A stretch of DNA of 64,000 bases from Prostheceraeus crozeri (GCA_907163375.1 CAJQUW010000879.1:62001-126000), one strand, 5' to 3'; shown: positions 32,830 to 46,744, counted from the stretch's first letter. Made by a program: numbers and translations. Notes: a model not told the origin generated them from the letters alone.

Positions 32830-35800
32830 GGTGAAAAAACTTTACGGCTTCTAGCTGGTAAGAAATTCATTGTATTTGTCTGTCTGGAAGGTCAGATAGG
32901 CTACTGATTCTGAAAAGTACTTTTTCGAAGGTATAAAAGTCTGAATTTTGAAACATTTTGGAAGAATTAATGTCACATCTTAGTAGTTATTTTTAGTTTT
33001 CCCAAAATAATTTGAACTTTTGGGAATCTGGAAGTTATCCTTCTACATAATAATCACATTATTATTGTGTGTAGCAAAAGTCCTTGCCGACTTTTCCTGA
33101 TGTGTAAAGTCTTATAATGTAGCCTGCAAGCAATATGTGATTGCTTGCTCTATCTAATCAAACAGAGATTGTGATAATACTGAAAATTTGATTTGATGAT
33201 TCTAGCTCATTCAATTTATTGATAGCGATATTGCAATTTGTCTGTTGCATTATTGCGCACTAAACCTATGAGAAAATGTTCTTTTACTTGATAAACGCAT
33301 GATATTGACGACAGAATTATGTTGTTTATGCGAATCAATTAACTAAAAGTGCAAACTGATTCAAAACGATGGCACACGTGCAGGAACCTACTAAGTGGGC
33401 TAAAAGAAATTAAGTAGCAAAAAAGAAAAAAAGTAAAAAAGAAAGTAAGTAGAGGAAAGCTTTATATTGATAAAATTATACTATATTGATTAAACAAGGA
33501 AAAATTAGTTGGATAGTATTCTAACATTATTTAGGAATGTTTCAATTCCATCTGATATTCTGATTATCTTGTGGACTGCTACACATCGCTGCTCCCAAAC
33601 GATATCAAATACCAATGCTCAGTTAATATAGTGAATGCATGTCTTACTAAAAAAGCAAGTTTGTTGCTTTACTCAACAATGTCATCAAATCAATGTCAAT
33701 CAATGAAATGGGATCAATTTTTCTTGCCCCTTCAAAAAGCTTAGACATTTCCTAATCTCAAAGACTCATCAATCTTGTTTAAATTAGTCTATTTTTGCTG
33801 TAATGAAAAAGGAGAGCACCATGTTTGTAATTAATATGAATTTGTTAGATAAAATTGAATATTCAGCAAGATACGGATCATTCATACACGTAATCGGACA
33901 TGTCATGTCGGTCAGGTAGATTAGCATTAATCACAAACGTGATGATGATGTCCTTTCGGCTACGATTGAAAATACTTTGTTTTTTGTATAAATTTGGAAA
34001 GTTTTAACCTCTGACTTTGAACATAGTTCATGTCATTATGTAGGAAAATAGTTCCATGCATGTACTCATTATCTGTTTCTCCTCTGAGAATATGCCTTCA
34101 CCGACAGTTTCTACGAGAAATCTTTCTAAGAATGCATTTTATGCGATCTACATGAAAATCGTCTTAAAGAGCGTGCTACACGTCGAATATCGCGATTTAT
34201 CTGCGATTGGTAAAGTAATGTACCATATCTGAGCTTGATGAAGATTCCCCAAGGAATCTGAAAATGCACGCATCATTTGTATAAAATGTTCCTCCAACAG
34301 ACGCCATGTCTCTAGCATTTCACGGTGACTGAGCTCTGTCTTTTATGAAAGGATAATAAGCGCTCATGCATAGAATTCATGTTGCAAAAAATACCGAATT
34401 TTGCATCTGTTCGTTCTAGTGAGTGCCTCTTTCGTGTAATTTGTCATCGCAACTAAGTACTGATATAAGCGACAAAACAAATTGAACTAAAGGGTTTCTA
34501 TTTTGCTGCCGTATGATTTGACCTAATCTAAGTGTCAAACTTCTCCGCATGCGCATGTATCAACAAGCGATTACTTAATCCATTTTTGTCTGTTTGCAAG
34601 TCAACCAAATCGAAGCAAATGAAGTAAAACGAAAACGTTGCAACAAATACAAAACGAATCTATATTTGATGTTAATGAGTTGTGTCTACACTTGAAATTG
34701 ATCACATTTCTTATATCGAGATGCAAATGATATGGGAAACAGAAAACTTGTCAAGCGTGAAAATTTATATCTGCTTTCAAATAAACTCAATTTGAAATTT
34801 CTCAACTACAGACATCTATTCAAAACTACACCACTACCAGTTTGTTGATTGTCATAAATTTATGTCTGATGGTAGAGAATTATATTACAAAAAGCACTCA
34901 ATGGCTGATATTTTTTCGAACATTACCATCCGCCATGATAACTGATATGAAAAGTATTCTATTATGACTATTCTAGAAATTGATAAGTGATTAAATAGGA
35001 AAAATCAATTCATAAAAATTAATGATGAAAGATAATTTATGTAATTCAAGCTCGATTATTATCTGTCTGATAGGTTCTAATAACTTTTTTATCACTAAAA
35101 TGCAATGGAATAAAATAGTATATTTCACATGAGTGAATATCACATTTTCAATGACAGCTAAAAATGTGTCCAACTCCATTCTTTTTTAGCGAACGCTCTC
35201 CCCATGAGTAAGAGTGAATGCTCGAAACACGTAGGAGTGGGGTTGTACATAATTTATACTTTTCTTTCACTTGATGCGAATGAATTATTGAATGAGAGAG
35301 ACCTTTTGACATCTCCTGAATAAGAATGAAGAATCAACTCCTGTTGGTGGCCATCTTGAATCTTGCATGCAATAGATGTATAAGATTTAGCCGTGTTGAT
35401 TTTTATTAATGTTTGGAGCTACTGTATGTAAGACCTGCATTGCATCTGAATGTTCATTGTCATTTTGCGTTTCGGATCTGAAGCCACTAGCCCATTTGCA
35501 TAGGGCTCTTCCTTGTCAATATCCCACTGAGCGCATCGCATGTGGTCAGGTCACTCGTCAAGTGTTCACTGATTGAGTCAACAACTCCATTCATAATTAT
35601 GCTATTAGGATTTTCTTGGATGGACTTTGTCATCAATTAAGAGTAGACACGTGTGAATATTATTTAGCAGGAGGAGCGAAGTTTTTAACAGGGGGCGCCG
35701 CCCCCTTTCCCTCCCGCTGGCGACGGGCCTGCCGTTACATACAAATAGCATAATCTGTAAAGGAATATCTAGAGGCACAGCTTTGAGTGATTATCATCTA

Positions 35801-38800
35801 GCTTGCATTAAACAGAAACCTATACAATTTGCTGATATCTTAGTTAAAAATATCCTGCATTTGACAGTAGTGCAGGACACTTAATTTCGCTTTAAAAATG
35901 GAAAATGCAGAATTTCTGAGACATTCAAATTATTTACACTAATTTTATGAGACCTTGATGTGCATCTTGAATGGAAATTTGTTTTGCATGCATAAAATAT
36001 TGTCCATGATTACATCTTGCTTCATAATATAATATTTGAAATGTTCTTATCCTCCTCTCATTTTCTGACAATTTAATACCCTGCGTAGAATTCCTTGTGC
36101 TGAGCTAGGCGAATTAAGATGCAAGTTAAATCTTCAATCTCTCAGAGAAAATATGTTAAACAAATCACAAAAATAAAAACTATTGCACTTTCTGTTTCCG
36201 TAAAGTTTATTATACAAAGAACATCTGATTTTGCAGAGAGTGTTTTGATGAGTGTGTAATGTGCATAATGATGATGAACAGTTCTCCGAAGATTAACTGA
36301 TACAAAAGTCATTAGCTTTTTATAGCATCAATACTTCTCTGATGAGATGTTTACTTTTGACTATCAAAATTACTCGACAATATTCCGTAATGCGGATTTT
36401 CCCTTTCATTGTCTTGATGAAGTTACCTAAACGTTGTGAGGAAGATCGCATATTAGCCACACATACATCAAAATATGTGAGGCGGAAGAGGACTATTTCG
36501 GTGAATATTCGAAATAATGATCATTTTGAATAGGCCCCAGCTATGAAGCAAAATTCACAAAAATCTTATAATTTTTGATAAATATGGTAAAAATTCTGTA
36601 ATGAACAGAAAATCAAAGGAATCCACGCTGACTTATGTCGAAGCGGAACGACATTCATATGTTATTTGATAAAGATAGTGGTCTGGTTATTGTCAATACA
36701 GAAGAGCATAATTCTAAGAATTATGACTTGTAAGTTTGAAATGCGTCAGGTAGTTACTGATATTAATAAACATCCAACAGCTACAGAAGAGAACCGAGTG
36801 CACAGGTTTTTCTACAAATGCGTAAAGAAATACGTAGATGATAAAAACTAATGAATTAATTCAGCCTTCTGGTAATGAACCTGAAAGAATATACGGAACT
36901 AGGAATAGACAAAGATAGGAAACCGTTGCGACCAAGCATATTAGTATCTTCGACTCCGTTAATTACGACGCAACTGGATGACTGGACAGTGTCATTGAAA
37001 AACATATTGATGCTAGCGAAAATCAACGCTAAAATCAACGCAACAGTAAATTGACAAATAAATTGACATGAAGTTTTGTTCAATGATAAAATGTCTTAGC
37101 GAATTTAAATATCCGAGTACTTTCACCTTTTACTAATTGTCCGGCTGATCAAACAATTCGCTTAGCAGCAGATCAAGTTTATAGATAGAAGTCGTTCAAC
37201 AAGCCTAGAAATAGCAAAAATGTCTTCATAAAATTATAGCAGTTTGCCAGGGAAGGACACTATCTTTAAGAAAAAATTTGTAGCGGGTCGATGGTGAAAG
37301 CGTGGGCTCGCCCCTCGCATACACTATAGAAAACCTCTTGCTTTCAGAGTTGGAACGCAGCTGGCTTAAAGTGGTGTGTCCCACCTACATGTACTATCAA
37401 TAAATATCATTGCCCATTTATTTTGACCACTTACGTAAAGAAAATAGGTTTAAACAATTTCTTGATCAACAGCATCCTAACTGAAGGTTCACCACTAAAG
37501 TTGGAGGCTCAAATATTTCTCTTATTGATGTACAAGCATAAACATGTCAAATACAGTGCATGCTCTGTGAAGACACGTACACTACATAATGTTGGAAAGT
37601 AGGTATGTCTTTGGTGCTGATAGAAAATGACGCGAATATGGTGATTAATTGGAAAAAACTTTGGAAACTTTCCATGTTTCTTAAAAATTTTGCTATAAGT
37701 ATGAGAAAACATGCACCTCGGTGTACACCTCATTTGTAAGTCCTCAAATAGTGAGCATAAGGACACCTGTTACCGTGCTTGTCACAAAATTTTTTTGATG
37801 TGCTTTCACTGTTATTCTGAACCTGGTATACAGTAGTAACACATATTTAGATTACACGACCAAAAAGCACTCAAAGTACGTCGTTGATTCAGTCTGATGG
37901 GAATACAACCAAGAAAAAATAGAATCTATCGCCACCGAGATATTATCAAACGAAGAGAATTCTCTCACAATCTGCCAACGTGCTTTTAGTGAAAGCTTCA
38001 TATACAGTCAAGAAGCTACACAGCAGTCTATGAAAAGTACATTGAAAGGGAGCGAAAGCAAAAGAGCGGCTTACTATGACGTAGTGAATGAGAAAGAGTC
38101 AATATAACATGAAGGATTAAATTAAAAAAAATTTAATTACAATTCACCCGATTATATACAGAATTAACACATTTTCTCTTTATTGATTAGAGTCAGATCA
38201 ATAGTTCTGTGTTATTGGTCCTGTGAGGCTAACATGCAATATTTACTCAAGGTGCATGTATATAGACCTATAAAAACTTGGGATTATATCGAAAAAGAAA
38301 ATATGAATGAAATGAATTCACCATGTTCATTTTTTTCTTCTAATTTTTGAGTGAATAGTAATAATGAATAGGATACTGCATCATCCACATGCATGCACTC
38401 AGAATGATATTGTGAAATTCTGAGAGGATGAATGGCGTGAAAACGTTGAGGTATTTGGTTGTTAAAGTACATCACATTATCAGATACCCCATCAAAAGTG
38501 CAACACATTACGATGCGGTTCTCATAAAAGCTCAAAGCATTATAATCGGCTGTAACATTAACTTTTCATATTTCAAACTCATGAGCGCTATCGACCTCTT
38601 CAAAGCTTTAAATGTACTCGTCTTCACTCCTTCTTTAACAGATTGCGCACGTGCGAGCACCTCAGTATACATTTCTATATTGGTTGCCGACTGGGTACAA
38701 GAGAGAATGAGTGAGAGGGAGAGAGAAAGAATATGACCTGTTTGACTTATTCAGGTAATATGTGATGATGCGAAACATTTGTGCAACATTTATTCCGCCG

Positions 38801-41800
38801 CAGAACAATGAAGCGTTGTCCCGATTTATTCATAAATTGTTTTTTTCTAGCCAAGTCAAAGAAAAAATTCAGCCTAGCCAAGCAAAAGTTATTCGGTTTT
38901 TCATTTTTGAAGCAAATAATCGAGAACACTCAAGTCAAAGTGAGATAAGAAGCATGTAATAATAATACTATTACAGTCCATGATATCATTTGCGGCGTTC
39001 CATTGCCCTTGTAGATGCAGAATGTACAACCTATGCATATTTTGCTAACTGCGTGGGTATGTGCACAATGCTATAAGCACACACTATGAATAGTGTGGGC
39101 CAAAAAATCATCAATAAAAACATTGCTTGAATTACAATTCTGTAGCTAATGCTTTTTACAATATTGGAAATTTTTGAAAAAAAGACACTGTTTTGGCGGA
39201 TTATTGTCACAAAAATTGGTCTGCAAAACATCTCATCGGACTCTGTGCAATACTGCAACGACTTCTGCATTCTTACAATAATACATGCTAATGCACGAAC
39301 AATAATACATTCTAACAATTAACTTATCGTAGATGAATTCTGAACTAGGTCCACAATGATTCAGCATTTCATAAACCATTTTTAGCAAGCTTTGTGCCTG
39401 ATAACACCGGTAGGTGTTCCACTCCTCACTGACTATAGATTTCTGCGGAAATTAAATATCGAATAAACTCAAGAGTTCTGTTAAGTCAATATTTTATTAT
39501 GCGCTTATTCAAAGTGCATTTGAATAAATTTGCCGAGCTCTGATCAGAATTCTGCTGTGATTTTAGATTTAATTGCCATCTGTTGACAGTTTGAATTACG
39601 AAGATTAGAGCAATTTCTCTGAAAAATTCTATTTCATTCTCGTCGACGAATATGGAAGCAAGTGTAAGTAAAGATGCATTGATTTCATAACTTAAAGAGG
39701 AAAAGTTCGTACAACACCAATGAAATGATTGTACACCAGAATGTCAGCGATAATGATTCGTTGCCTTAAATTTGGCTTCATAAGGAATCGATTTCTCAGT
39801 TATCTGCTGAAACAATTGATCATTTCAGAGCGTCATGTTTCAATTTTCCGCACACTTCATTCTCAGAAACCAAATATTCTTTAACTATGTGTATGATGTG
39901 ATAATCATAGCAGCTGAAGCAGGAATTATGACATACTGTAACACGTCGTATCACGACAAGATCTGCTTATGTCGAATCCAGAAAAAGCGGTCGTCAAGAA
40001 AAAGACTCAATTCGACCCGAAAAATCTAAGATGAACCAGATCACGACCCTACCCGAAGGTTGCTTTTCATTCTGACTCATTATAGAAATTGAATGTAGTC
40101 TTCCACTAAATCAGTAAATTTCACGAGAAATAATGGCATACACACATGTGCGTGTATCTGATTTATATCATCAATAAAACTTAATTAATTTCGAATTATC
40201 TCAATATGTCATTGTAGAAGTCACTCTGAGAGACACAGCTTCAATTTGCCCTGGAGCCAATTGAGGACTACATTCATCTGTTTACATGAGCCCTGTTCAT
40301 AAACATGTGCCTTTACTGTAAATTCCGCAGATTAACCAACATACATGTGCAGTGTGCACGTAGGCCTATCAAATAGAGCACTGCTTCATTTAATTCGTCA
40401 ACACAACAAAGTGAATTTTGCCTAACTGACCTCTTTAATGAAGACAACTTCTCAGAGTAATCATGAACGATAATTTGAATCGTTCAATTTTTATGCAATA
40501 ACTGAATTGCGGGTATAACAGTTTGGAGTGTAAGTAAGAGGCAATTGGTAACAGCTCGGAAATGCAAGATGAACCCCAGCAAAGTCGATCATAGAAGGCA
40601 TGTCAACGTTTTGTTCGCTAACCTTTTCTTTTCAAGTCGTACTTACACAAATGGCGAAGTGTTTGTAGATATTCTGCTGTTTTTACTGTCTTAAATGCCA
40701 TTTTGCTACTTTGCTCACATTAAAAATGATCTCCCGTAAATTGGTCAAATGCCAGCCGTGCCGTGACCATGAGGAGGAACACGAGGAACGCAATTAATTA
40801 TACTGATTGGCATTTGAAGTACGAAATCGCATGTCATGTTTTTGAAGACATGCTTCATTTCAAGCAGCATGTGACACCTCAAAACGTATCACATGTGATC
40901 AAGAATGATGGCTTTAAAAATGCTAAAGTTATCAGAAGGAGAACATCACTAAGGATGAAAGTGTTCATGTCAACAAGAAAAAGTAAGAGAGACATGCGTG
41001 ACTCCGAAGACCAGGCAACAAACACGGCTCCATCAACAACACAAAATTGGTGATGTAGAAATAAGAAAGAATTGTTTACGTCAGACACTCACTGAAAAGT
41101 CAAGGACTTTGTGAACATCCGCTTCGTCGCATTGTGAATAAAAAGACTATCCTGCAAGATCGACCATAGAGGACCCATGGCGCCGAAGGCCTGCCAACGT
41201 TTTACTCACAATATTACAGTACAAAGTAAATTACTCACTGGCTTGCTGAGTAAGCAGATTTAACTTATAAGTCTACGAAAATTGTGTATTTCATAGGTGC
41301 ATCTTAGCTCAAAAAATAGTTAGTGATTATACGAGTTACGCCGAAAATTGCTACATGCACATTTGCCGCTAGCTATAACGCATTCAAAACATTCACGATT
41401 TTTTGAGAAAGCGGAACCCAATCCGTAACCGAAATGTTTTCATCCCAAAATGAGCCTGATCGTGTTCAGAACCCACCAAAACGCCTCTTCTTTGGTGTGT
41501 TTCATCTAATCAACCGTCGGAAGGCTTGTACTAGGGATGTTGGAAGATATGCACACAAATCGACATTTAAAGACAGTTTTAAGCTTCCTAAAAAACAGCG
41601 ATTTACCGGGAATCACCCATTTTACCAAGCATTTTGAAAGAAATTCTTTCTCTTTTCATGTGCGCCCACATATCACCGCCAGTCTTTTCAGAAAAGGCAA
41701 TACTTTAATACTTTAATATAATAATAGTTGCTGTACCGGTAATATACATCACCAAGTCAGTCACTACATGTTTGTTTTAATGTGCACACTTTATTAAAAT

Positions 41801-42030
41801 GTTGGCATCTGACTATGTATCATCGACTCATTAAATAAATTGAAGGATCATCGATATTCTACAACAATGATGAGGACTCATTTGAACTAGTCAAATTAAG
41901 TATGAAAGCTTCAGGTGTCACTCCCTTGCCTCTGATTACCATCGCACCCTGCACCAAAACGATCACATACGTCTTCTAGTAACCAAAAATTAATCAGTAA
42001 CCAAATAGAACTCGATCCACTATTTAGGAA
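32830..42030. other. AT-rich stretch, no gene recognised
   Basis: About 9 kb with no protein domain recognised. Short frames such as 40763-41053 (+, 96 codons, basic) and 38428-38736 (+, 102 codons) have no motif I know. A purine-rich run occurs near 33410-33450 and GA-rich runs near 38700-38730. The one compositional oddity is the GC-rich patch at 35680-35725. Confidence 0.35.
35680..35725. repeat. GC-rich patch with GGGGGCG hairpin
   Basis: Within AT-rich DNA there is a sharply GC-rich segment, AGGGGGCGCCGCCCCCT, whose GGGGGCG and CGCCCCC arms fold on themselves, followed by a second GC-rich run with CCCGCTGGCGACGGGCC. Origin unknown; it may be the terminus of a foreign or mobile sequence. 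Confidence 0.5.
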
Positions 42031-42034
42031 CAAG

Positions 42035-42760
42035 TAGTCCGGCAGCCAGATCGAGTTTCTGCAGGGAACGAGGCCGAAAGAGAGACTTTCACAGAATGAT
42101 GTACACCCTATGCCTACTACCAATAGGCACGTCTGCCGAGTTCTAGTGAGTTCCTCTTCTTGTCAGACAAGATCAAGGAAAAACACATGTAAATTCAATA
42201 GGACGCAGATTGCAGGTTTTGGCTAAAATGAATTTTTCTATGTGTTCTCGAATTAAACGAAAAGTACTAAGCCCAGAGTCATAATTTTTGGCATGGAATG
42301 TCTTCAGATCATTTCCTATGGTGTGCATGTGCTTTTATCATGCATCTAATCGGCATTGTATGTGAGAATGTGGTTGAATGTGGAAAAGTTCCTCAAAATG
42401 GTTGTGTTTGCCGACATTAAGAGGCTGGCCAAATCTAAATGCGCTTTGCTATATAGACAGGGGTGCATGAAAATGAAAGGAAATGATCTGAAGACATTCC
42501 ATGCCAAAAATTATGACTCTGGGCTTAGTACTTTTCGTTTAATTCGAGAAAACATAGAAAAATTCATTTTAGCCAAAACCTGCAATCTGCGTCCTATTGA
42601 ATTTACATGTGTTTTTCCTTGATCTTGTCTGACAAGAAGAGGAACTCACTAGAACTCGGCAGACGTGCCTATTGGTAGTAGGCATAGGGTGTACATCATT
42701 CTGTGAAAGTCTCTCTTTCGGCCTCATTCCCTGCAGAAACTCGATCTGGCTGCCGGACTA
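42035..42760. repeat. Near-perfect 282-bp inverted repeat
   Basis: Left arm 42035-42316 and right arm 42479-42760 are exact in length (282 bp each, no indels). By eye they differ at about two positions (AACGAGG versus AATGAGG, and TGTGTT versus TGTTTT). The spacer is 162 bp. Outer ends are TAGTCCGGCAGCC and its complement; inner ends are GATCATTTCC and its complement. No target duplication was recognised at the outer junctions. Part of the left arm and the spacer belong to the dispersed family also seen at 25.3 and 57.6 kb. Transcribed, it would give a long hairpin RNA. Confidence 0.95.
42250..42430. repeat. Dispersed repeat family, copy 2 of 3
   Basis: Lies across the inner end of the left palindrome arm and the spacer. 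Matches 25300-25470 in both the AGAGTCATAATTTTTGGCATGGAAT block and the GTATGTGAGAATGTGGTTGAA block, and 57600-57720 in the second block and the following TTGTGTTT.C.GACATT. Confidence 0.6.
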
Positions 42761-42900
42761 AGGCTTCTGGAATAAAATTCCTCCGAGTGCCCTCTCGTAC
42801 AATCATAAATCGATGTGTGCCGTAACTTCAATAGGAAATTTTCTAACACAATCCAGCTACATCTGGGCAACCCAAAAAATAATGGCATGGTTGATTTCTA

Positions 42901-43386
42901 TCACAGAGATCGATTCACTCGCGTGTGGGTTAGTCTAGAGTGGACATAATTCGATCCCAGCCATTGCATGCAATGGTAGCAAGCGATAGAGATTGACAAA
43001 GATATTTGTCTCTGTGGCTTACTTTATTGCCAAGCTCGCGTTGCAGATATTAATCGAATCTGCGAACCCACGAACTTCAACGGTTAGATTGCAGGCAGTC
43101 AATCTAAAAAGTGCACATCTTTGACTCAATTTTTCGCAGTCGCAAAGCCGTCAAGTAGAAATTTTATATATGTATTTACACCGTTTGACTCTTCACGATC
43201 AAAATTTATTGACTGTGTACGTTTAATGTGGTGTAAATGTTCTGCTTCGTCAGAATACAGGCTTGAATTTGTATTCAGTTCAATTGAAAATTTATCTTCT
43301 TGCACCTCGGGTCTAGTTCTGGCCGTGTCCATCAGCATTGAGGGCATTCTCTCTAGACCCAAGTACACAGACAAGGCAATTTATCT
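42901..43386. repeat. Dispersed repeat, copy B
   Basis: Same-orientation relative of 13534-14005, starting 140 bp beyond the palindrome. It contains a 101-codon + frame and an 82-codon - frame. These frames are not preserved in copy A, so they are probably accidental. Confidence 0.65.
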
Positions 43387-43389
43387 GAT

Positions 43390-44308
43390 ATTTTTATTAC
43401 ATTTCTCCATTCTTTTAACTTATTAAATATTATATGTCACAGGTGTTGTTGAAGTCAAAAGATTCTGTTTCCAAATAACATCGGAAGCATAAGTGCAATG
43501 TGATTCATGCATTACAATGCAAGTGCTGCCATGCATGATGTGCCGTACATGAATAATTCTCTCTCTAAGTCTCTTTTTGATGATAAATCTACTGTCTGTT
43601 CCTAAGCTGTTCTATTTGTGGTTTCCTTGCATTGTGAATAGACTCCGTAAATTGTGACCATAAATCAATCACAACGTCTCATAGGTCCAGATGTTCAATG
43701 TTTTGGTTAACATGCTATGCAAACCGCTATAACAGTAGTTAGCCACTGCTAATAGTATTCGCAGATTTTACATTCTCATCAACTTGTTTTTCTGTCTTAA
43801 TATCTTCATTATTCTATATTTGAATTTGACCATCTGCTGTTGCAAATATCACAAGGATGCGGGCTTTCAATAAACTTTAGGAATGACAATGATACTCTTG
43901 TTTATTAGTTCCAATTATAGACACACTTGCACCTGTCATATCAGAACATGAGAACATTCTCTACGATTATCTGATGTGAAAAAATGTTGTTAATGGTTTC
44001 CATCCAGTTTAATATTGACTTTTGATGCATGACTGTCTAAAAGTGAAAAATTATATCCATTTACAAAACATTTGATAATTAGTAAATATGGCATTTGCCT
44101 CCCTATGTACTTTAACCATGGTAAGAGCGATAGAAATTCTCCAATTGACAACTTAATGCTCATCATTCTTATAAATTTTTCCAACGCGCTGTGATGATTG
44201 ACAGAAATCATTTTATGTAATGCTGTTGTGATCTATACTTAAAAAGAATTCACGATAATTAGTGATCATTGGTGTATCCGTGTATCCGAGTGATTTGACT
44301 GAGCATAT
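43390..44308. other. No gene recognised
   Basis: AT-rich sequence; no element or domain seen. Confidence 0.35.
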
Positions 44309-44312
44309 CTAA

Positions 44313-44510
44313 GGCCTCAGCCACACTGAAATCAAAGCAAACACGAGCGTCTGAGCGTCTCGAGCAAACATATGTCCGTCAGCTATTAATCGCTCTCGTT
44401 TGCTTTGCTCGCAGTGTGGCAGTCTATACCTGCTGCAATGATGACTTTATATTTGCTGCAAAACGCTTTGCTCGGAAACGCTTGGAAAAGCTCGCAGTGT
44501 GGCTGAGGCC
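44313..44510. mobile_element. PIF/Harbinger-type MITE, 198 bp
   Basis: A perfect 16-bp inverted repeat (GGCCTCAGCCACACTG at the left, CAGTGTGGCTGAGGCC at the right) is flanked on both sides by TAA (44310-44312 and 44511-44513). The 3-bp TWA target duplication is the Harbinger signature. The interior has partial inner copies of the end motif (GCTCGCAGTGTGGCAG). A second copy lies at 50698-50876. Confidence 0.92.
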
Positions 44511-44774
44511 TAATACAGTCGAATTGGAAGTGCTTTATTATTTTAATGTATGATGCAACATAAATCAAAAGCAACACTGGAGTAGGCAATAGTGTCTCAA
44601 TGGAGAGGGCTGTTGAGATCAGTCGTATAGTAGAGACCTACGTTATATAGACCTAGTTTATAGAGACCTACGTCACTACAAAATGTGACATGCTGGGCAG
44701 TCTGGAACTGGACATGATTTGATCATTTTAGTAGTATTCAAGCCAATTCTAAATAACTGATTTCCACATTGAAT

Positions 44775-45024
44775 CCTCTATTTAAAGCAAATACGTACAT
44801 GGTGTAGCATTGGGCAAAGCATTTGCAAGGTTTTTGCAATGTTTCATGACTTTGGTAGAACAAAGTGCTATCACTGCAATTCCATTCAAACCTCTCACGT
44901 GGATGCGATTTCAAGGTGAAATACTTGGTGTGAAGATACGTGCTAAATCAGCCTTACAGCATTTTTTCGAGCTTTTGAACAATTTTCATCCTAATATTGA
45001 TTATCTTTTAACCTTGCCGAAATG
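44775..45024 (+). pseudogene. Penelope-like RT relic (motifs B-C)
   Basis: Reading + from about 44778: YVHGVALGKAFARFLQCFM is a corrupted RT motif B (GVAMGSPLSP..ANFYM in relatives). Then come EQSAITAIPFKPLTWMRF, corresponding to the stretch leading to W(F/Y)RYVDD, and ALQHFFELLNNFHPNIDY, the usual L..FL..LN.IHPNI block after motif C. The YVDD residues themselves are lost (RFQGE). About 70 codons stay open, but key catalytic Asp residues are absent. Confidence 0.6.
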
Positions 45025-45029
45025 AGTAA

Positions 45030-46440
45030 TCATTCTTAGACTTATCCTATACATTTTTGTTCAAGCCAGCCAATTTCAATTTTATCTTAACTAATTAATC
45101 TCACCACCTTCAACACACTCATCTGGAATTGATTCTGATTTACAATCAAATTTATAGAGCTTGTACCCACAGTTATAACAGCTTGAACTTCCTGGATAAC
45201 ATTAGAATAGTCTAGCAAGCGTAACGAAACCTAAAAATTTCTCTATAAGCTAATTCACAGGCAACATACAAGACCCTAAAACTTGCAAGCCAAAAAATTA
45301 ACTGGGAAACTGATTTTCCCTTGACAATGCCTGCTGCCACTGCTCTTTTGATTAAACTACAGCAACTTTCAAGAATCCGCATGAACAACACTTGTATCCT
45401 TGTTAATTGTACAGCGTGTGGCGCTACTAGCTTAATTTACATAATCAATTTGCCTCGAATATCATGACTGCAGACATTATAATTTTCAGAATACGTAAAC
45501 ATTTCATAATCAGGAGTGGCATCTTTATTTTCATTGGAAGACAGGTGATGCATAAAATTGTGTATATGTGAACTATGAAGTCAGATTGAAAAGTCTAATG
45601 TTGTGGATACAACATGGATTATTACTGCTAGAAGTGCAAAATGTCTTATCGACTATAGTGATCCATCATTGCAGAAGACAGAGATACTTCTGAATCTGTC
45701 TCATTAAACCATCAAATTATGACACTTCCTCTGTTGGATTGATAACAAAATAGTGCTAATGGTTTGACATTCTTCTGGGAATACTACGGAAAGCAAAGTG
45801 CATTCGCGTTTCCAGAAATGAGAAGATTGTGATCATAAAGAAGCAAAAATTGAGTAATTCACATACCAAACACGAGGTATATGAACAGTCAAAATTTTAC
45901 AAAACATCATACCTTCCGCTTCCAAAACTGAAACATGCTGCAGCAATTTCTATATATAGCAAAACTTAAATGCTGTGCAGACATTATATATCTCATAGTT
46001 TGAATTAATATCATGATTTTATAGATTTTGCTCTATTGTCATTAAAATATCATAGCAATTTTTTAATTAAGCTTGAGATAATGAGGTTTTGTAATTTTTG
46101 CAATTATAAGACTGTTTAGCAGATTTTAGCTTTGTGATTTGCAAGACATAACATGGGAAATAAAGCTATCAACACGAGCTTGCAGTAATAAAGATGTACA
46201 TGTGCACCACGTTTATGATAAACAATAGATCATCTCTTTGATTACTGTTATAGTCTTGCTTGCATTCTAGGTTTGCTTTATAAATTCAAATTTGAAATTT
46301 TAGAGGACGAAACATATTTAATTCTTGTATACTCTTGCATATGCTTATATTGTGGAAGATACGTCCGTTTCTCAGTGAACATTCAACATCATTAATAGTA
46401 AATGTCTACATTACTTGACACTTAAACTATATTGTAATTC
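45030..46440. other. No gene recognised
   Basis: AT-rich sequence with no feature recognised. Confidence 0.35.
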
Positions 46441-46444
46441 TGTA

Positions 46445-46740
46445 TTCAGTGGATGCAGCTCAAAGGAATTAAGGAAGCTTCAAAGCATCCAGAACGGGTG
46501 TATCAGACTTTTAAAAACACTTGCCCAGATATCATCCTTCAATTGATACTACCAATCCTTCTCTAAGATCTCATTCCAGCGTATCACAACCAGCATCAAA
46601 CTGAATAAACAAAGGATGCTTTGAGGTTTTGGGTCCTAAGTTGTGGAAATACCTATCTCGTTCCTGCAGATCTATGGAAAGCACTGTGATTTTCAAGAAG
46701 AAGCTGAAAGTAGAACTGCTAAACCGCTTTTCTTTATAAC
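46445..46740 (+). pseudogene. Non-LTR retrotransposon C-terminus relic
   Basis: Two frames on + give KLQSIQNGCIRLLKTLAQ (the L..IQNRC.R.L block after the RT) and then ALRFLGPKLWKYLSLS-like and STVIFKKKLKVELLNRF. The second segment matches the typical end of CR1-like ORF2 proteins (..GP.LWN.LP....S...FKK.LK..L...). The first ~90 codons contain two stops and a frameshift. Nothing of the RT core is left. Confidence 0.6.
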
Positions 46741-46744
46741 TTTT

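Noticed and set aside
40763..41053. 96-codon basic frame
   Set aside because: No known domain, no neighbours or splice context; likely chance.
43121..43426. 101-codon frame and its 82-codon antisense
   Set aside because: They lie in the dispersed repeat and are not kept open in the other copy at 13.5 kb.
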